This document shows, piece after piece, positions 35,701-48,090 of a stretch of 64,000 bases of DNA. Numbering within the stretch: position 1 is the stretch's first letter; each line of letters opens with the position of its first letter. The position numbers were made by a program, and so were the translations under genes. The stretch covers positions 22,729,740 to 22,793,739 of the forward strand of contig NC_077245.1 of NCBI RefSeq assembly GCF_947179165.1, in the 5' to 3' direction. Origin of the DNA: Solanum dulcamara (Eukaryota > Streptophyta > Magnoliopsida > Solanales > Solanaceae). The notes beneath the pieces were generated by a model. The model searched no databases. It saw only the letters and a program-made list of their open reading frames with translations, and was not told the origin of the DNA.

Positions 35701-37350
35701 ATAAATAATTCCAGGACTAACTAATACTCCCTAAACAAATAATCCTGTATTTTATCTTAGGATTATTATCCCTTATCCCTCATAGCAAGCAACCCCTTAC
35801 TGATTAAATCATATATAAACAAGGGAGGTCTCTTGTCCAAATTGAGAAGATGCAGGGAGAGGGTCAGGGTCTTAGATGGATTTTAGGTGTTATCCAAAAT
35901 GAAATGTGTTTTTCCTGTAAAAGTGCTCTATATTGCTTGAATCATCTCAAGTCAGATAAGCAGCATAACTTCTTGAAATTGTTAATTAACCTTGAGAAAA
36001 GTAATTTCCTTTTGCACTTTTTTCACTAATGGTGCAGTTTTAATGAGCTAGATCATTGCAACATTCTTTTTAGGTCACATCACCATTTGGAAACAATCTT
36101 TACCATAAAGAGAATGTAACTCATGGTCAATTTGCCTTCACAACCACTGAGGCTGGTAACTATTTGGCATGCTTTTGGATGGACAACCATGCCCCCGGGG
36201 CTAAAGCTGTTACTATCGGTATTGACTGGAAGACGGGAATCAGTGCAAAGGATTGGGAATCAGTTGCAAGGAAGGAAAAGATAGAAGTAAGTTCACAAGT
36301 ATATATTTTCCATCTACACCAATTCCCTCCAAGGCCAGATTAGGAGGGGATTACTTATTGTGTATGCTCCTCTTTTTTAACTCCACACGTTGTATTCTTT
36401 CATCATATGCTTTTCCCTTGTAGGGTGTAGAACTTGAGTTGGTGAAACTTGAAGGGATAGTGCAAGCCATTCATGAAAATTTAGAGTACCTGAAGGATAG
36501 GTAAGTACATACTAGCTTTTCAAATGTGTTCCACATCCTGGATTATATATGTTTTCTGTTTGTTTTCATTTCTATTGCGAATACTTTGAATTTTTGATAT
36601 TATACATTTCCCTCTTGTTTTATGGTTCTCTCGTGAGTGTATGTGCCAATATTGGTTTCTAACCCCTCAAGTTTTGTTCCATTTTATAAATTTATGAGTA
36701 ATATTTCCCACTAGGAGTCTGCATCTGCATATTTATAGTGATAAGAAGCAGGTTTTTTCATGCAGTATCAAAAGACAATGGAGGAAATTTATCGTGGAGA
36801 AAGGAATGTAGGATAGTGGATAAGTTATAATTATATACTCAAATTGGTAATTCTCTGATACTGTCCTTAATTTAGAGAAAGCAACAAGTAATGGCAAATA
36901 GTGTCAAAAATGTCAAGGGTTAATAGACTTTGGTTTTCGTAGTGAACATAATCGCTGCTGTACTTCTTATTGGATTTGACCAATGAAGATACTCTTAATA
37001 AGGAAGTGCATTGTAAATCACCAGTTTTGAGACAATAAGAAATGGAAAAGCTAATTGATCAAAAAATTCTTTTTCTTTTTTTCACCTTTTTCATGAAGAA
37101 ATGACGAAAACATTCTTGCAGAAGCTTGGTGTAACCGATGCTTTTATCCTTCTTTTGTCTTCTACCTCACAATTAACATGGTGTTTTCTTGTATCTCGTC
37201 CGCAGGGAAGCAGTAATGAGGGAAGAAAGTGAGAAAACCAATGCTAGAGTGGCATGGTTAAGTATAATGTCCCTTGGTATATGCATAGCAGCTGCAGTTC
37301 TGCAAGTACTCTATCTGAAGAACTTCTTTCACAAGAAAAAGCTTATTTAG
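32737..37350 (+). CDS. p24-delta family transmembrane emp24 domain protein (cargo receptor), four exons
   Basis: p24 proteins cycle between endoplasmic reticulum and Golgi, sorting cargo such as GPI-anchored proteins into COPII vesicles and binding COPI for return. Exons: 32737-32934, 36074-36286, 36424-36500, 37206-37350, all with GT/AG splice sites and continuous phase, giving 210 residues, the normal family length. Residues 1-19 are a signal peptide ([19 protein letters not shown]). The GOLD domain follows, with the conserved pair Cys31 and Cys99 and one N-glycosylation site, Asn80-Val-Thr. Residues 140-176 form the predicted coiled coil. Residues 178-200 are the membrane helix. The cytosolic tail carries Phe203-Phe204 (COPII-type signal) and ends KKLI, a dilysine COPI signal; together these indicate the delta subfamily. 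The ATG at 32737 has G at +4. Intron 1 is 3,139 bp and holds three transposon insertions; introns 2 and 3 are 137 and 705 bp. No lesion is seen. Confidence 0.95.
33803..33938. mobile_element. Short MITE in intron 1 of the p24 gene, Harbinger-like
   Basis: A 136-bp sequence whose ends are GAGCCCATTTTGGATTG and, reverse-complemented, GAGCCTGTTGGATGG, with complementary arms of GTGCTTTTAAG words. The flanking triplets (TTG and TAA) do not match, so the family assignment rests on the ends alone. Confidence 0.55.
34166..35420. mobile_element. Pack-MULE (non-autonomous Mutator-like element) in intron 1 of p24
   Basis: A 1,255-bp element with long terminal inverted repeats. The left end is GAGAAAAGACATAAACAC; the right end, reverse-complemented, is GAAAAAGACATAAACAC. 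The arms stay alignable for about 150 bp through GGGCGTCCTATTACCCCAC and AAACCTTTGTAAATG. A perfect 9-bp duplication, TAATATTTT, flanks it (34157-34165 and 35421-35429), which is the Mutator-superfamily signature. There is no transposase. The interior carries a captured fragment of a GLUTAMINE DUMPER-type gene on the minus strand (34438-34695), antisense to the host gene. Confidence 0.92.
34438..34695 (-). pseudogene. Captured GLUTAMINE DUMPER (GDU) gene fragment inside the Pack-MULE
   Basis: The 85-codon frame starts at an ATG (34695) and contains the GDU membrane-anchor signature: [20 protein letters not shown] followed by IAFAF, matching the family consensus [28 protein letters not shown] proteins are small single-pass plant membrane proteins that influence amino-acid export; after the helix they carry a cytosolic tail with the conserved VIMAG motif. 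Here the family match ends right after the helix, in FVYSARTS, and the VIMAG part is absent, so this is the 5' part of a GDU coding region. GDU genes are normally intronless, so no splicing is expected. The frame itself is open to a TGA-type stop at 34438. Whether it is transcribed, from its own or the element's promoter, cannot be told. Confidence 0.8.
35611..35796. mobile_element. Tourist-like MITE in intron 1 of the p24 gene
   Basis: A 186-bp element with ends CTGGTTGTTTGGTACGGAGG and, reverse-complemented, GGGGTTGCTTGCTATGAGGG. TTA flanks both sides (35608-35610 and 35797-35799), as in PIF/Harbinger MITEs. The arms continue as GGGATAA-type complementary sequence. Confidence 0.7.
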
Positions 37351-39589
37351 ATTTGACAAATTTTGCAAGTTGTTGCATCACACAAAATCTACAGTAGCTT
37401 ACAGATAGATCAATTACAACTCTTTTTTTTCCACTTGTATTCATATTTTTGTTTCTGCAATGGACTAGACTGTGATCTACAGTGAACGAAAATGCCGGAT
37501 AACATATATTTTGTAAGAGAAACTATTAGTGCCCTATGATCAGGGGACAAGCGCAACCCAAATGTACCAACATTCTTCTACTTTTAGTTGAGCAAATCTA
37601 TCTATACTCTCATACGGTTTTATAACTTGTCACTACGATTCGCAGTTTGAATTTGAAACAGCTTTATGATTAGCATTATCCTTAATAGTAGCATATCAGT
37701 TCCTACCAAGCTATGCTTCCCACGAGAAGTAAAAAATAGAAAGCCTGCCTTTGTGGTTTTCTATTCATTATAAATTGCTTTCATGTAATTTTTCAGTTTT
37801 TGCATGTTCTCTTCAGTTTTATTTGAACTATAAATTGATTTCATGAATCGAAAAATCAAAATTCAAGCTTTTCCTTATTTTCTGAAATTGTTGTCGGAAG
37901 TTTTTCTTCTTCCTATACTTTCGGCGAATTGCTCCTACGAGATATGAATCTCCTACTTACCGGCAATAACATCTTCGCGCCTCAATCCCAAACTACTCTC
38001 TATTTGGGTATGTCTTATTCAAATACTTAAGACTTTATTCTATTTTTTATGAACAAACTAGTATTCTCCAAAATAGATGTTCCTTAAATTCTACACTATA
38101 ACAAAACAAAAAACAAAAAGAACAAAATAAACTTCCTAGATTACCAGAATTTTTGCTTGGGACAATCAGAACAAAAATGGCAACTTAGCATAGAAGATAT
38201 TCTTTTTCAACTGAAGAAACTATGTATAAATTTAAATACTACAAATTTAGTATCTCGCCCTTTTGTGTTCAACGCCACAATTAGTTTCGTTCGACGCCCC
38301 AACCCCTTCTCTTCTTCTTTTTATTTTCGTTTCTCAATGAATCATGTACTAAAAGTGACAAAACCTACTAACTTATTTTAATAAATATGGAATAAGTGGT
38401 ATAATATATTAATTAAATTATTACTTTAGCCCACCAATTAAATTAGTTATCTAAAGTTACCCCTCAACTAAATAACCGTAGTTATCGAATAGTCCAAAAT
38501 ATTCATTAAAATTTACGGGATAAGTCTTTTATAAAATAAAAAGCTCTAGTATTCAAAATGACCTAATGGGTTGTTACAAGTATAAAAATAAAAAGTATTG
38601 ATTGTGCATAGATAAATAATCAAGAACTCAACAGAGGTAACATATCAAGAAAATCTTTCAATTCTTAGATTAAAAAGCAACTAAATAGTCAATAATCCTC
38701 ATAATTCATAACATATAAAGCAAATGCATAAGCAAATTGCAAAGGGAGAAATTATTGGAGTTCCATACACTCAAGATGGATCCCTTTTTTGTTCCATCGA
38801 ATAAGAATGTACAACTTACTATAATAAAAAACAGAACAGTAACTTAGTCATAGAACAACAAAAAAAAAGAAAAAAATAGAGATAGAACAGAGCAGCAAAA
38901 CAAAAAAAAGAAAAACAACAGAGCATGACAGTAGCATTACAAACAGGCATACGCAGTAACTGAAAACCTAAAATTAGAAGAAAAAAAGAAGAAGAAAAGA
39001 ATATAGTAACACTACTTAATTATCATTACAAATAGAAAATTGAAAACAAGAGAAGAGAAACATACGCAATAGAGAAACAGAAAGAGAAGAAGAAGAAGAG
39101 AAGAGGAACTAACCTTAACAGCATTCGAAAAAGGAGGGAAAGTATTTGAAAAAACTGAAGTAAGTATTTTTACAGAATGTTTTTTAAAAAAAACTAGTTA
39201 GCGCTTATCTCACTTGAGGAAGTCTTTTCTCTCTTTTATCAAAAGAATTCGCTTCTTCAATATCGCCTCACTTCAAGGCAGTAATGCATAGCTTGTCGCT
39301 TCGCTTCTTGCTTTAAGCGAGGAAGAGCCCGCTTTTAATAACACTGTCCCACATCGATTGTACAACAGATGGATTTCTTCGATTTATTCCATAAACTCTT
39401 ACTGCTTATATGCTTCACACTTGTCTTGTATCGAAATGTCAAAATCAATTACCTCATTCTCACTCTTATTTGTGAACTGCATTCTGTGTTTTTGCATCTA
39501 TGTAAAGTGTGGAAAAATGTCCAACATGATAAAAACAAAAGATGAAAAGACAAATGAAAATTTATTTGATAATTTCTCAAATTAATTAC
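37351..39589. other. Downstream flank of p24
   Basis: The first few hundred bases should be the 3' untranslated region of p24. Positions 38870-39110 are A/G-rich. Positions 39195-39335 are rich in GCTTCGC/AGCGAAG-type words with internal inverted repeats, like the end of an unclassified DNA element. No coding sequence is supported. The left (3') end of the Helitron that is transcribed leftwards should lie within 39000-39590, but I could not identify a CTRR end with hairpin. Confidence 0.4.
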
Positions 39590-41616
39590 AAAAAACTTCT
39601 TTGTAAACTACATTTTTTATTTCATTTGTCATTTTTCCATCATCATCATCGTAATCCAAAATCTTTAACCCTTTCCTATTTGTAATCTATGAAAAATTAA
39701 CATACAGTTGTCCATGAGTAAACACTAATTTCATCAAAAATAATCTTACATGAGTCAACGATTGACCTTGACTTTTATTGATGATCATGGCAAATAAGAC
39801 AATGATAGAAAATTTTCTTTGTTGGAATTTAAAAGGTATTCTTGCATCAGATGGAATCAATATCATTCTTGGGACAAACACTTTTTCTCCTACCATTTTG
39901 CCTGCAAAACCTTAGCTTCAATAACCCGATTTCGAAGTCTTGTGATGATCAGCCTTGTGCCATTGATCTATAATTCTCAATAACATCACGGGTACACCTG
40001 TCTTCAATATGATTGAGTGATTTGGAATTCTAGAACACTTAATGCTATTTAGAAATTCTAGAGTGTGTACATGCTTCAACGCTATAAAAGAATGATCAGA
40101 AATACAAACTGAATCTGAACTTAAATATGTCTTATCAAGATTATGATTAAGTGAAATCATATATTCATTGATTGACTCCACCATGTCGAGAGTTGGAGCA
40201 AGAATTTCTCTATGTTGAAGGTAATTTATGTCACTGAAATAACTAAAATAATCAGGATATGTACTCTCCACAATTGCCGATGTTGGATCATCACAATCAT
40301 TTATAAGAAGATCATTAGGAATTTGAATTGTTTCAATGCCATCAATAGAGCTTTCAATATTTCTATCACCAATTGCCAAAATCCAATTAGAAAAATTGGC
40401 TCTGTCTTCTAGTGCCTAAAAGATTTCCTTGAATTTAAAGTGGCATTAACAATATCTTGCTTGTTCCCTTTATAATAACGGGCAAAATCTATCTGAAGTC
40501 ATCATCAAGAATAATTATTTTCCTCCAAAAGGTTTATCTAAGATGGATGTGTTCTTAAACCTAAGAATATCTCTAAGAGTTTGATCAAGATATTAAAACA
40601 ATATCTACACATCATTGGTGCCTCATTCCAAATAATCAGTTTTACCTTGACAATTAAATTTACGAGAGGACTGCCTTGCTTTATATTGCATGTTGCATCT
40701 TCAGTTGGATTAAGAGGAATTGAAAATCTCGAATGAGTTATTCGACCACCTGATAACAAAAGAGATGCAATGCCACGTGATGCAACAGTTAATAAAATAT
40801 CTCCTCTAAATCATATGCCCGAACACAAAGTCCTCCAAATAAAAGTTTTGTCAGTTTCTCCATGACCATATAAAAAGAACAATCCACTTTTGTCTTCATT
40901 CATTACTGTCATTCTTTTTAACATAAACTGACTTTTGTTCCGCTGTCAAATTCGTTAATAATTATTGGTGTTCTTCCAATAAAGAGCTCTTGTTATAACG
41001 CAATTCATCACGGATTAATCTATTGGTAATGTCTACTTTTTCTTCATTGTAAATAGACCTTGACATAGTTGAAAAATCCTGAAAACTTCTTCCACAACCT
41101 TTCAAAACTTTTTTCAACTTTTGCAAACAACTATTTCTTAATTCATCATTTGTCATCTCTGCCTCTAAAAGAAAAAAAATTAAGGCTCAAATTTGAATGC
41201 TAATATTATATAAGAATATCATATTTTCATATTTATACAAAATATTTGGTATTAGATAAACTTTTAGTTATATTAGTTATTTTTAATTCTGAATTTGTAC
41301 CTGAATTTGATAGCAATACTCTTTCTTCATCGAGGATATCTTTTGATAATAATTGTCATGTTAATTGCCAAACATATTCTGGTAGTGACATCGAATTGCA
41401 CAATAACAACATACCAAATTATTGTTTAAGATACGATGGAATTCCCTAGTCACTTGCTTCCTTTATAGCATCAACATACTCCTTATCATTATCTAATAAA
41501 TCAAGTGCATAACATGTACCTCTGAAAATGGTGTGGACATAATTGTTGATTTTTTAAAGATCCTCATAGCACCTCTAATGACGTTTAACAATAATATGAG
41601 ATAATATAACTCACCA
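39590..41616 (-). pseudogene. Helitron PIF1-type helicase domain relic
   Basis: From right to left on the minus strand: GELYYLILLLNVIRG at the hAT junction (41580-41616); a LLLCNSMSLPEYVWQLT block (41350-41420); MTNDELRNSCLQKLKK (41156-); LFFLYGHGETDKTFIWRTL at about 40835-40885, the Walker A region; LSGGRITHSRFSIPLN and IKQGSPL (40640-40760); LIIWNEAPMMCRYCF (40590-40640), the Walker B region; LAPTLDMVESINEYM (40140-40200); and NKSQGQSLTHVRLFL with FTHGQLYV (39690-39760), the C-terminal motifs. Walker A should read GHGGTGKT; two glycines have become Glu and Asp, which would abolish ATP binding. Frameshifts occur between blocks. Confidence 0.9.
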
Positions 41617-43815
41617 CTTTCGGGTAGAGCTATCAAACTGGGTTGGCCCAATCCAATCTAACCCAATCCTAAAGGGCTAGCGAGTTAAATAGGTTAGAAC
41701 GGGCTGACACTTTTAACTAAAGGACCTATAAAATAGCAGCACAATCCAGTCCTAAGTGGGCTATGGGTTGGGACGGGTTGACCTTTCAATCAAAACATAG
41801 ACAATATTGGTCTCTTAGAAAGACTATCGAACATTGATAAACACAACACTAGTATGTCAAAAATTCGTATGTCCATTAACTGCACAAACTTTAGTGGAAT
41901 ACTTACAAAATAACATAATAGGCAAGATACAGCAATCAACATTTATAATATCCATCAAAAAACATACATTACATTATCATTTTTTTATAAACTAGACAAG
42001 AAATGAGAAATGAAAGATTAGGCATAAACACAAAAGTAAAAAAGGTTAAAGATTCATAGTTATAAGAACTTAAATTGCCTAAATCCTGAAGATTTGAAAA
42101 ATAAAACACTACTTAAAATATATATAATAAATATTTTTAAACGTTATGAACCATGGGCTAGCCTCTGATGCTGGCAGGTTGAGCCTACGAGGCTAAGCTA
42201 AAAAGCCTCATTCCTAAATAGGCTAAAAAAATTTAGTCCAATCCCATTTAATTTAAGGATTGGGTTGAACCGTCCTGTAATACCCATAATAATATTAAGG
42301 GCACATATGTCATTTAGATTCCTTTAAAAAGAAGGGCTAAAGCCCAAACAGAATTGGCAGCAACGTTTCTCTCTAAGAAAAGAAAGGAATGAGTGGGGAT
42401 TAAGGGATTGGGACTCTGCGTAGCAACAAAAAAAACTAAGAAGAAGGGCAGTGAGGCTCTGCATCATCTTTCAGTGTCAAAGCAAAGAAAAAAATATATA
42501 TCAAAGCTTTGCCAAATATTATAGAGGAAAAGTGAAAGAGGAGGTAAATTTTTCTGAACTTATGTCAAAGATTAAAATTTGTAAATTCCATGATTATTGA
42601 ATTGGGGTTGTGAGTTTAAGAAAATAGGATTAAAGAAATAGACAAAAATATGTTAAATGCTCATGTTTATGTCTTCTATTGGGTGCAAGCAAATTGATGC
42701 CCTTAGAAAAAATAATAGGCAGTGTGATGTTCTTAGTCTTAAGCACTAGTTGGTATACTTCTTGGTAAGGAATTGAATGAATGGATTGTATAAATAGGTT
42801 GAAATGGTTGAGGATATGAACTTTGTTTGTTTGAATTATTCCTAACATGAATAGGTAGGATTCGACGAATGGATAGTCAATCTTGAAATCCTGAGTTTTG
42901 GTTATTCTAACATTAGTATGAATTAGCCTTAAATGAAGAAAATTAATACGAGATGAATATGATGTGATTATAGATTGATTGAAGGGAGCCATGCGAAATT
43001 GTTTGAGGTGACAAGTTTGGTACTTCGACACGAGTACTATGAGTAGTAATCTTACCACAATTTGTGTTTTATAACTTTCATGATTTGTACATGGTTTATA
43101 AAGTGAATGTGTTATCAAATGGTTCGAATTTGCATGTGAGACAAGTCTTTTACTTGATATGATATCAAAATGGCTATTTGAGATGATCTCACATTTATTT
43201 GACAAGTTTATTGAGAATTAAAATATGATTGTCGTTATTGAAAGGGTTTGACACTTGTGAAATAATATTTTGACATGTATTTTCGTTATAGTTTGATATA
43301 CTATGATTTGATAAGACTTAAATAGTTTGTTTGATTTTGAAAATGCATTCTTATAAGTATTTATTGTTATAAAGAAAAGAATAAGTGGGAGCAGACCTTG
43401 ATGGATCCCGTAGCTAACGGCGGGTTCGTTAGACCTACTGCACCTTGTAGTTATAGATTATCGATATAGCCCTCGCTAGTGGAAAGGTAGAACTAGCATA
43501 CCGTTATTGATATTCCTCAGAAAGTGATCTTCTGATATGAAAATTAAACTCCTTTATGAGGGGCCACACCGATTACATGTTTCATTCTTGGAAAACTCCC
43601 AAATATAATATTTGATATGGAAGTGTTTTGTTGAGTTTATTACTATATATTTACATTTGTTTTGCTTACATGAGATAAATGAGATTTGATATTGTTATCA
43701 TTTTTCTGAAAAGACAGTTATTTCATGAGTTTGACTATCATGCTAGCATGTTTTCTGACTTGTCCCTTATTAAAATGGTTGTGTTAAGTGTTATTACTTA
43801 GTGAGAAAGTGTCTC

Positions 43816-46214
43816 TGTCACGCCTTGAGAGGGTACCCTAAACGTGACCAGCACTCGAAAACCATTTCTGGCTTTCAAGCGAACCACCTGATTGAGTCAC
43901 ACTATCTTTCAATCACATTCACTCAATGGAGGACTCCATCATAAACATATCATTTCATATTAGAGGGGCCGGAGGCCAAACACTATCAACCCAACAAAAC
44001 AAATATAATAAAACTCCTCAAAATGACAGTCCAACCTCCCCACACTCTAGTTTATGAAGCCTCTATCAACAATCTGGGAGGTGCCAATGACAAGCCCATG
44101 GCTACCAACAATCAAAATAAAGGAAACAACACAAGACTATACAAGAAACTCAACACCCTCCGGAAACTAGGAGGACTCACCAACTAACTGGGAGTGTGTG
44201 GATCTTCAACGGTTGCATCATGAAACGATGCAGGCCAAATGGCGTCACTACATGGAATGTAAGAGTATGTAAAATGGCCGAATAAAACAATATCAGGAGG
44301 GACCAAATCAACTCGGGAACTTTAACTCGGAAAGAAATACGACTCAACAAGCGTTCTAAGTCTAAACAAGAATATAGCTTAGACGGGACCAAATCATATA
44401 CAATCAACTCAATCAGACTCGGAGTACTACCAAGACCTATGTGGGAGTTTCTCTTATCCGACAACCATCACTTATGAGCTAGTGAAAGTACAACAAGCCG
44501 ACGTTGTTTCCGCGTCCGTTCATACTTTGCCAGAGTATGAACGAATCAATCAATCATGGATCCAATCCAACCAAGTCCTCTAATGTCAGGACAATAATTT
44601 TGGGGAAGCATCCGACTTTAACTGTTCAATCCCCTCCTACGTTTGGCGACTTAGTTATTGGGTTCGAGTATGGACTGTACTCTTGCCCAATTCGGTGCTC
44701 GATACTCCTCCCAAGACTCAATTCTCATAAAACTCCATCCAATCAACTCAATCAAATTATATCGACAAGTTTCATTACAACCTTGTCAACTCATCAACTC
44801 TATCACAATCAAACCTCTCCCAATCATACAATCCGATCGATCCCAATCATATTTTTCAAAAGTAGATTAAATATGCATTTATAACAACATACAAATCTAT
44901 CCAATCGTTCCTCTATTCATTTAACAAATCTTTTGGGACTCGCCACAACTCCAAGGTTTTAAATCAACAATTCAAGATAAACAACATATTTAAGGAAATT
45001 AGCATTTTTGTCATAATCCACATAGTTAATAACATCAATAAAGCATGTTTAACAACCCATCTCCATCGACTCATGCTAACAAGAAGATTTTAGGAATTTC
45101 TTAGTTCAACAACATCAACACAACAAGAATCAAATTAATAGATGACAAGACTCATTTGGACATAAGCCTATCAAGCAACTCCATTCTTATGGACATTTAA
45201 CCTCAAAGAAAGTATAGGGCATATGGGTGGACTCAACCCATGCTTTGTGTAGCCTTACATACCTTAGTGAAGACTTAAAGAAAACCTTGTTGTTGGGTCT
45301 TCAATGGGAAACTTGAAGTCTTGAAGCTCTTGGAACAAATCCTTGTTGGGAATGGAGAAAAAGAAGAAAAAAAAGAGAGGATTTTCTAGGGCTTTTCTAG
45401 AGAGAGAGAGAGGCTAAAAATTATGTTCCCAAATGCTCAAGGATGATACATATATAATTTGGGACAAATTCCTAAATTGCCCCTTCTCAAAAATTCTGAA
45501 AACAATAGGCTAAAATGCTCCTGGCCCTATAGTGGCGCGTCGCGCCATTGCAGCGCCAAGTCGATTACGCCTAAAAACCTGCACATCTGTTAGTGGTGCG
45601 CTGTGCCAAGGACCAAACTACTGAGGCACATTCTTGGCGCGATAGTGGCGCATCGCGCCCTTACAGCGCCAAAGCCATATTTTCTGGGTTCTGGAAATTT
45701 GGCTTGAAAAACCATGCACATCTCGTAGTGGCACACCGCGCCAAGGACCAAACTACTGAGGCATGTTCCTGGCGCATCGCGCTACTATGGCGCCAAGCCC
45801 AGTTTTCTAGCAATTGCAACCCAGGCCTGAAATCCCTACCGTTCTAGTTCGTCTTAGGATCGTCATATCTTTTGACTCCGAACTCCAAAAATTACATTCT
45901 TGGTGGCGTTGGAAAGAAGACTTGTCGACCTTTAATTTAATAGGTCATGGGCCACCCAGATTGTCGTCTTTCAAAAGATAGGGTCGTTAGGAGTCGACCT
46001 CTTATACGAACTCATCCTAAAACCTAGCCACGACGGATCCTTTGGACTTAGCTCGGTCCGAGGGGTCCTTGGTGACCCCACATCACCTCTAACACTGCTC
46101 AATTCCTCAAAGACTCATCTTAACTCATGCATATACTTCACAATACTCGAGTTCGACCCTACCCGTCCACAAGAAGGGTCCAAATCTTAGGGAAAATTTT
46201 TGAGGGGTGTTACA
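43816..46214 (-). repeat. Solo gypsy LTR, innermost insertion
   Basis: The plus strand starts TGTCACGCCTTGAG and ends GGGGTGTTACA. A perfect 5-bp duplication, GTCTC, flanks it (43811-43815 and 46215-46219). It is the same family as 24040-26194; the opening 70 bp align without gaps, and many differences are CG to TG or CA, as expected from decay of methylated cytosine. It carries a GC-rich repeat at 45530-45795. Confidence 0.9.
45530..45795. repeat. GGCGC-rich repeat in the innermost solo LTR
   Basis: Two to three degenerate units of about 125 bp, each with GTGGCGCRYCGCGCC followed by CAGCGCCAAG and the phrase GGACCAAACTACTGAGGCA (45607 and 45743). This is a strongly CpG-rich island in an otherwise AT-rich LTR. 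Confidence 0.75.
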
Positions 46215-46736
46215 GTCTCACCCCCTGCTAAATTTTTTACGGAGAATTCAAGTGGCATTAACGAGGATTCCATTAACTAGAGAGTGTGAATTGGTAGTAT
46301 CTGGTGAGCCCCTTATTACTTCGCATGGCAAGAAGCTATTGAGTTGTTTTGATTCCTTTTCCTTTAACAACTCTTAGAGTCGCTCCATTTGTCCTCTCTC
46401 TACTAGAGTCATGATTATTCATTCGTATTGCAATGATGTGACAGTTTTAAACTTATTTTTCGTATTTGGAGGTAAATTTGTATTATTGTGTGGCGGTTGG
46501 TTTACTGATGGATATGGTGCCTTGTTTTAGAGTTGTTTTTAGTTATGTTGTTGATTTCTGAGACAGGAAAAATTCAGGATAGGCCCAAAAACAGAGGAAA
46601 CTATGCCCAATTTTCTATAAAATTATGGTAAGGCTTACTTTGGGATTCCTCCCCCCATTAGTGCCGGTCATGGTCCTAATTTGGGTCATGATACGACCTC
46701 AAGGGCCAAGACCATTTTGACAGCTCTACTTTTGGG

Positions 46737-48090
46737 TGGAACAAAGAAGATCCTCCCAATAGAAAATGCAAAAGATTTTTCGTCTCTCCCATTTTTTTAG
46801 TTTTTGTTTTCAAACAAACTTGAGAGGAAATTCTGCATAAGTTAATTCTCTAGCTTCGAGGAATGTTTTATTTTCCTCAAACCAACTTAAGAACATAGAT
46901 TCCTCTACACTCGGTCTATCATCAACATTATCAATTGGATCATCATCAGAGAATGTGACATTTTTTTCATCTTCAAGATAAAATTCTAGTCTTTCCACCG
47001 AAGGTTCCCTACGATGAATCGAAATTCGAATATTCTCCAAGAAGTTTCACATAATGATATATATCGACAATCATAATACGTATTGATTTCATCGATAATT
47101 GATGAATCTTTCTCATTGACACTTTGATTAAAGGCAGTCTTGACATGATCATGTCCCTTTTTAACATACTTAAATAAGTACTTAATAGATCTTGATTGAT
47201 TACATCATTCTACATTAATATGAGCACCATCCTTTAATAATAAGAATTAATTATGTGGCACCACATACCTGTTCCAATTCAATAAGTAAATAAATAAAAG
47301 TATACCACATAATACTAAAAAAATATCAAATAAAAGAGACAAGCTTGAAAGTTAGTAAAAAAAAAATTAACCTTTAATGCACAAAGTCAATTTATAAAGA
47401 AGGCGGGAAGGGGGGGGGGTGAACTTGGACAAAATGAATTTCTATTAACAACTGATAAATAATAATAAAAAAGACTTCTCAGATAAGACTAATTTGTATA
47501 GAACTTCATTTTTTGAAATAGTAAAAAAAAATGGTTAATCAACATTGGTCAATTTTGTAGAGAGTATCTAATCATATCATTTCAGATAGTAATGAAAGAA
47601 CTTTATCTTTCAACGAATCAAGGATATATCTCGCATCACACCACAATTATTCATGAACATCATCTTTTAATAATAAAAATCGATCATGCAGCACCCTACC
47701 TGTTGTCCAAGTCAATACCATCTTTCTTGATGGTTCTACCATCATCCATTTTTCTGTAGATAGGATAACCATCTTCATCAATTGTGGTTGACTGAACTTT
47801 TTTTTTTTGGAAAGTGCTTCGTACATCTACCATTCTACATGTAAGGAGAATAATTTCTAGCAGAACCACACGGGTCATGCATCATGAATAATTGCACTGC
47901 TTTATAATAATGAGGATCAATCATATAATCTGGTATTTTTGCCGAAATAATTCTATCAATATCTACAACATTTGGATATTTATTTTGCTCATGAAGAAAA
48001 AGTAGGATGTGAGCATGAGACAGTCCTCATTTATGAAACTCAACTGTATAAATCACTGCACCAAAAAAATATTATAGTAAATAGTTAGAA
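46737..48090 (-). pseudogene. Helitron Rep endonuclease / helitron-like domain relic
   Basis: On the minus strand: GLSHAHILLFLHEQNKYPNV at about 47970-48035 (the conserved Rep motif GLPHAHILL); YMIDPHYYKAVQLFMMHDPC (47865-47930); TIDEDGYPIYRKMDDGRTI (47730-47790); HINVE, a stop, CNQSRSIKYLFKYVKKG (47140-47215); DEINTYYDCRYISLCE (47045-47095); SVERLEFYLEDEKNVTFSDD (46940-46990); and LTYAEFPLKFV (46810-46845). A 46-bp coding segment around NRYVVPHN is present twice, at 47227-47275 and 47660-47705, flanking about 385 bp of non-Helitron sequence. Confidence 0.88.

Larger units (their letters stand above)
42276..46693 (+). repeat. Solo gypsy LTR in the hAT element, split by another solo LTR
   Basis: It starts TGTAATACCC and ends GGGTCATGATA (the terminal CA has decayed to TA), giving the plus orientation. 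CGTCC (42271-42275) and CGACC (46694-46698) flank it, four of five. Removing the nested LTR and its duplication leaves about 2.0 kb. The 191-codon minus-strand frame at 42630-43205 lies inside it and shows no domain. Confidence 0.8.
41625..46728. mobile_element. Non-autonomous hAT element in the Helitron, with two nested LTRs
   Basis: The left end is TAGAGCTATCAAACTGG; the right end, reverse-complemented, is TAGAGCTGTCAAAATGG. An 8-bp duplication flanks it: CTTTCGGG (41617-41624) and CTTTTGGG (46729-46736), seven of eight. Its own length is only about 680 bp (41625-42275 plus 46699-46728), GGCCCAA-rich near the ends, and it encodes nothing. All the rest is a solo LTR that itself contains a second solo LTR. 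Confidence 0.88.

Noticed and set aside
42630..43205. 191-codon open frame on the minus strand
   Set aside because: It lies wholly inside a solo LTR, has no recognisable domain and biased composition; chance open frame in AT-rich DNA.
43816..46214. Open frames at 44177-44464, 44504-44884 and 45593-45847
   Set aside because: All fall in the innermost solo LTR and reflect its sequence rather than genes.
47406..47418. Long G run, and a similar one at 28623-28637
   Set aside because: Homopolymer runs without context; likely slippage or sequencing artefact.
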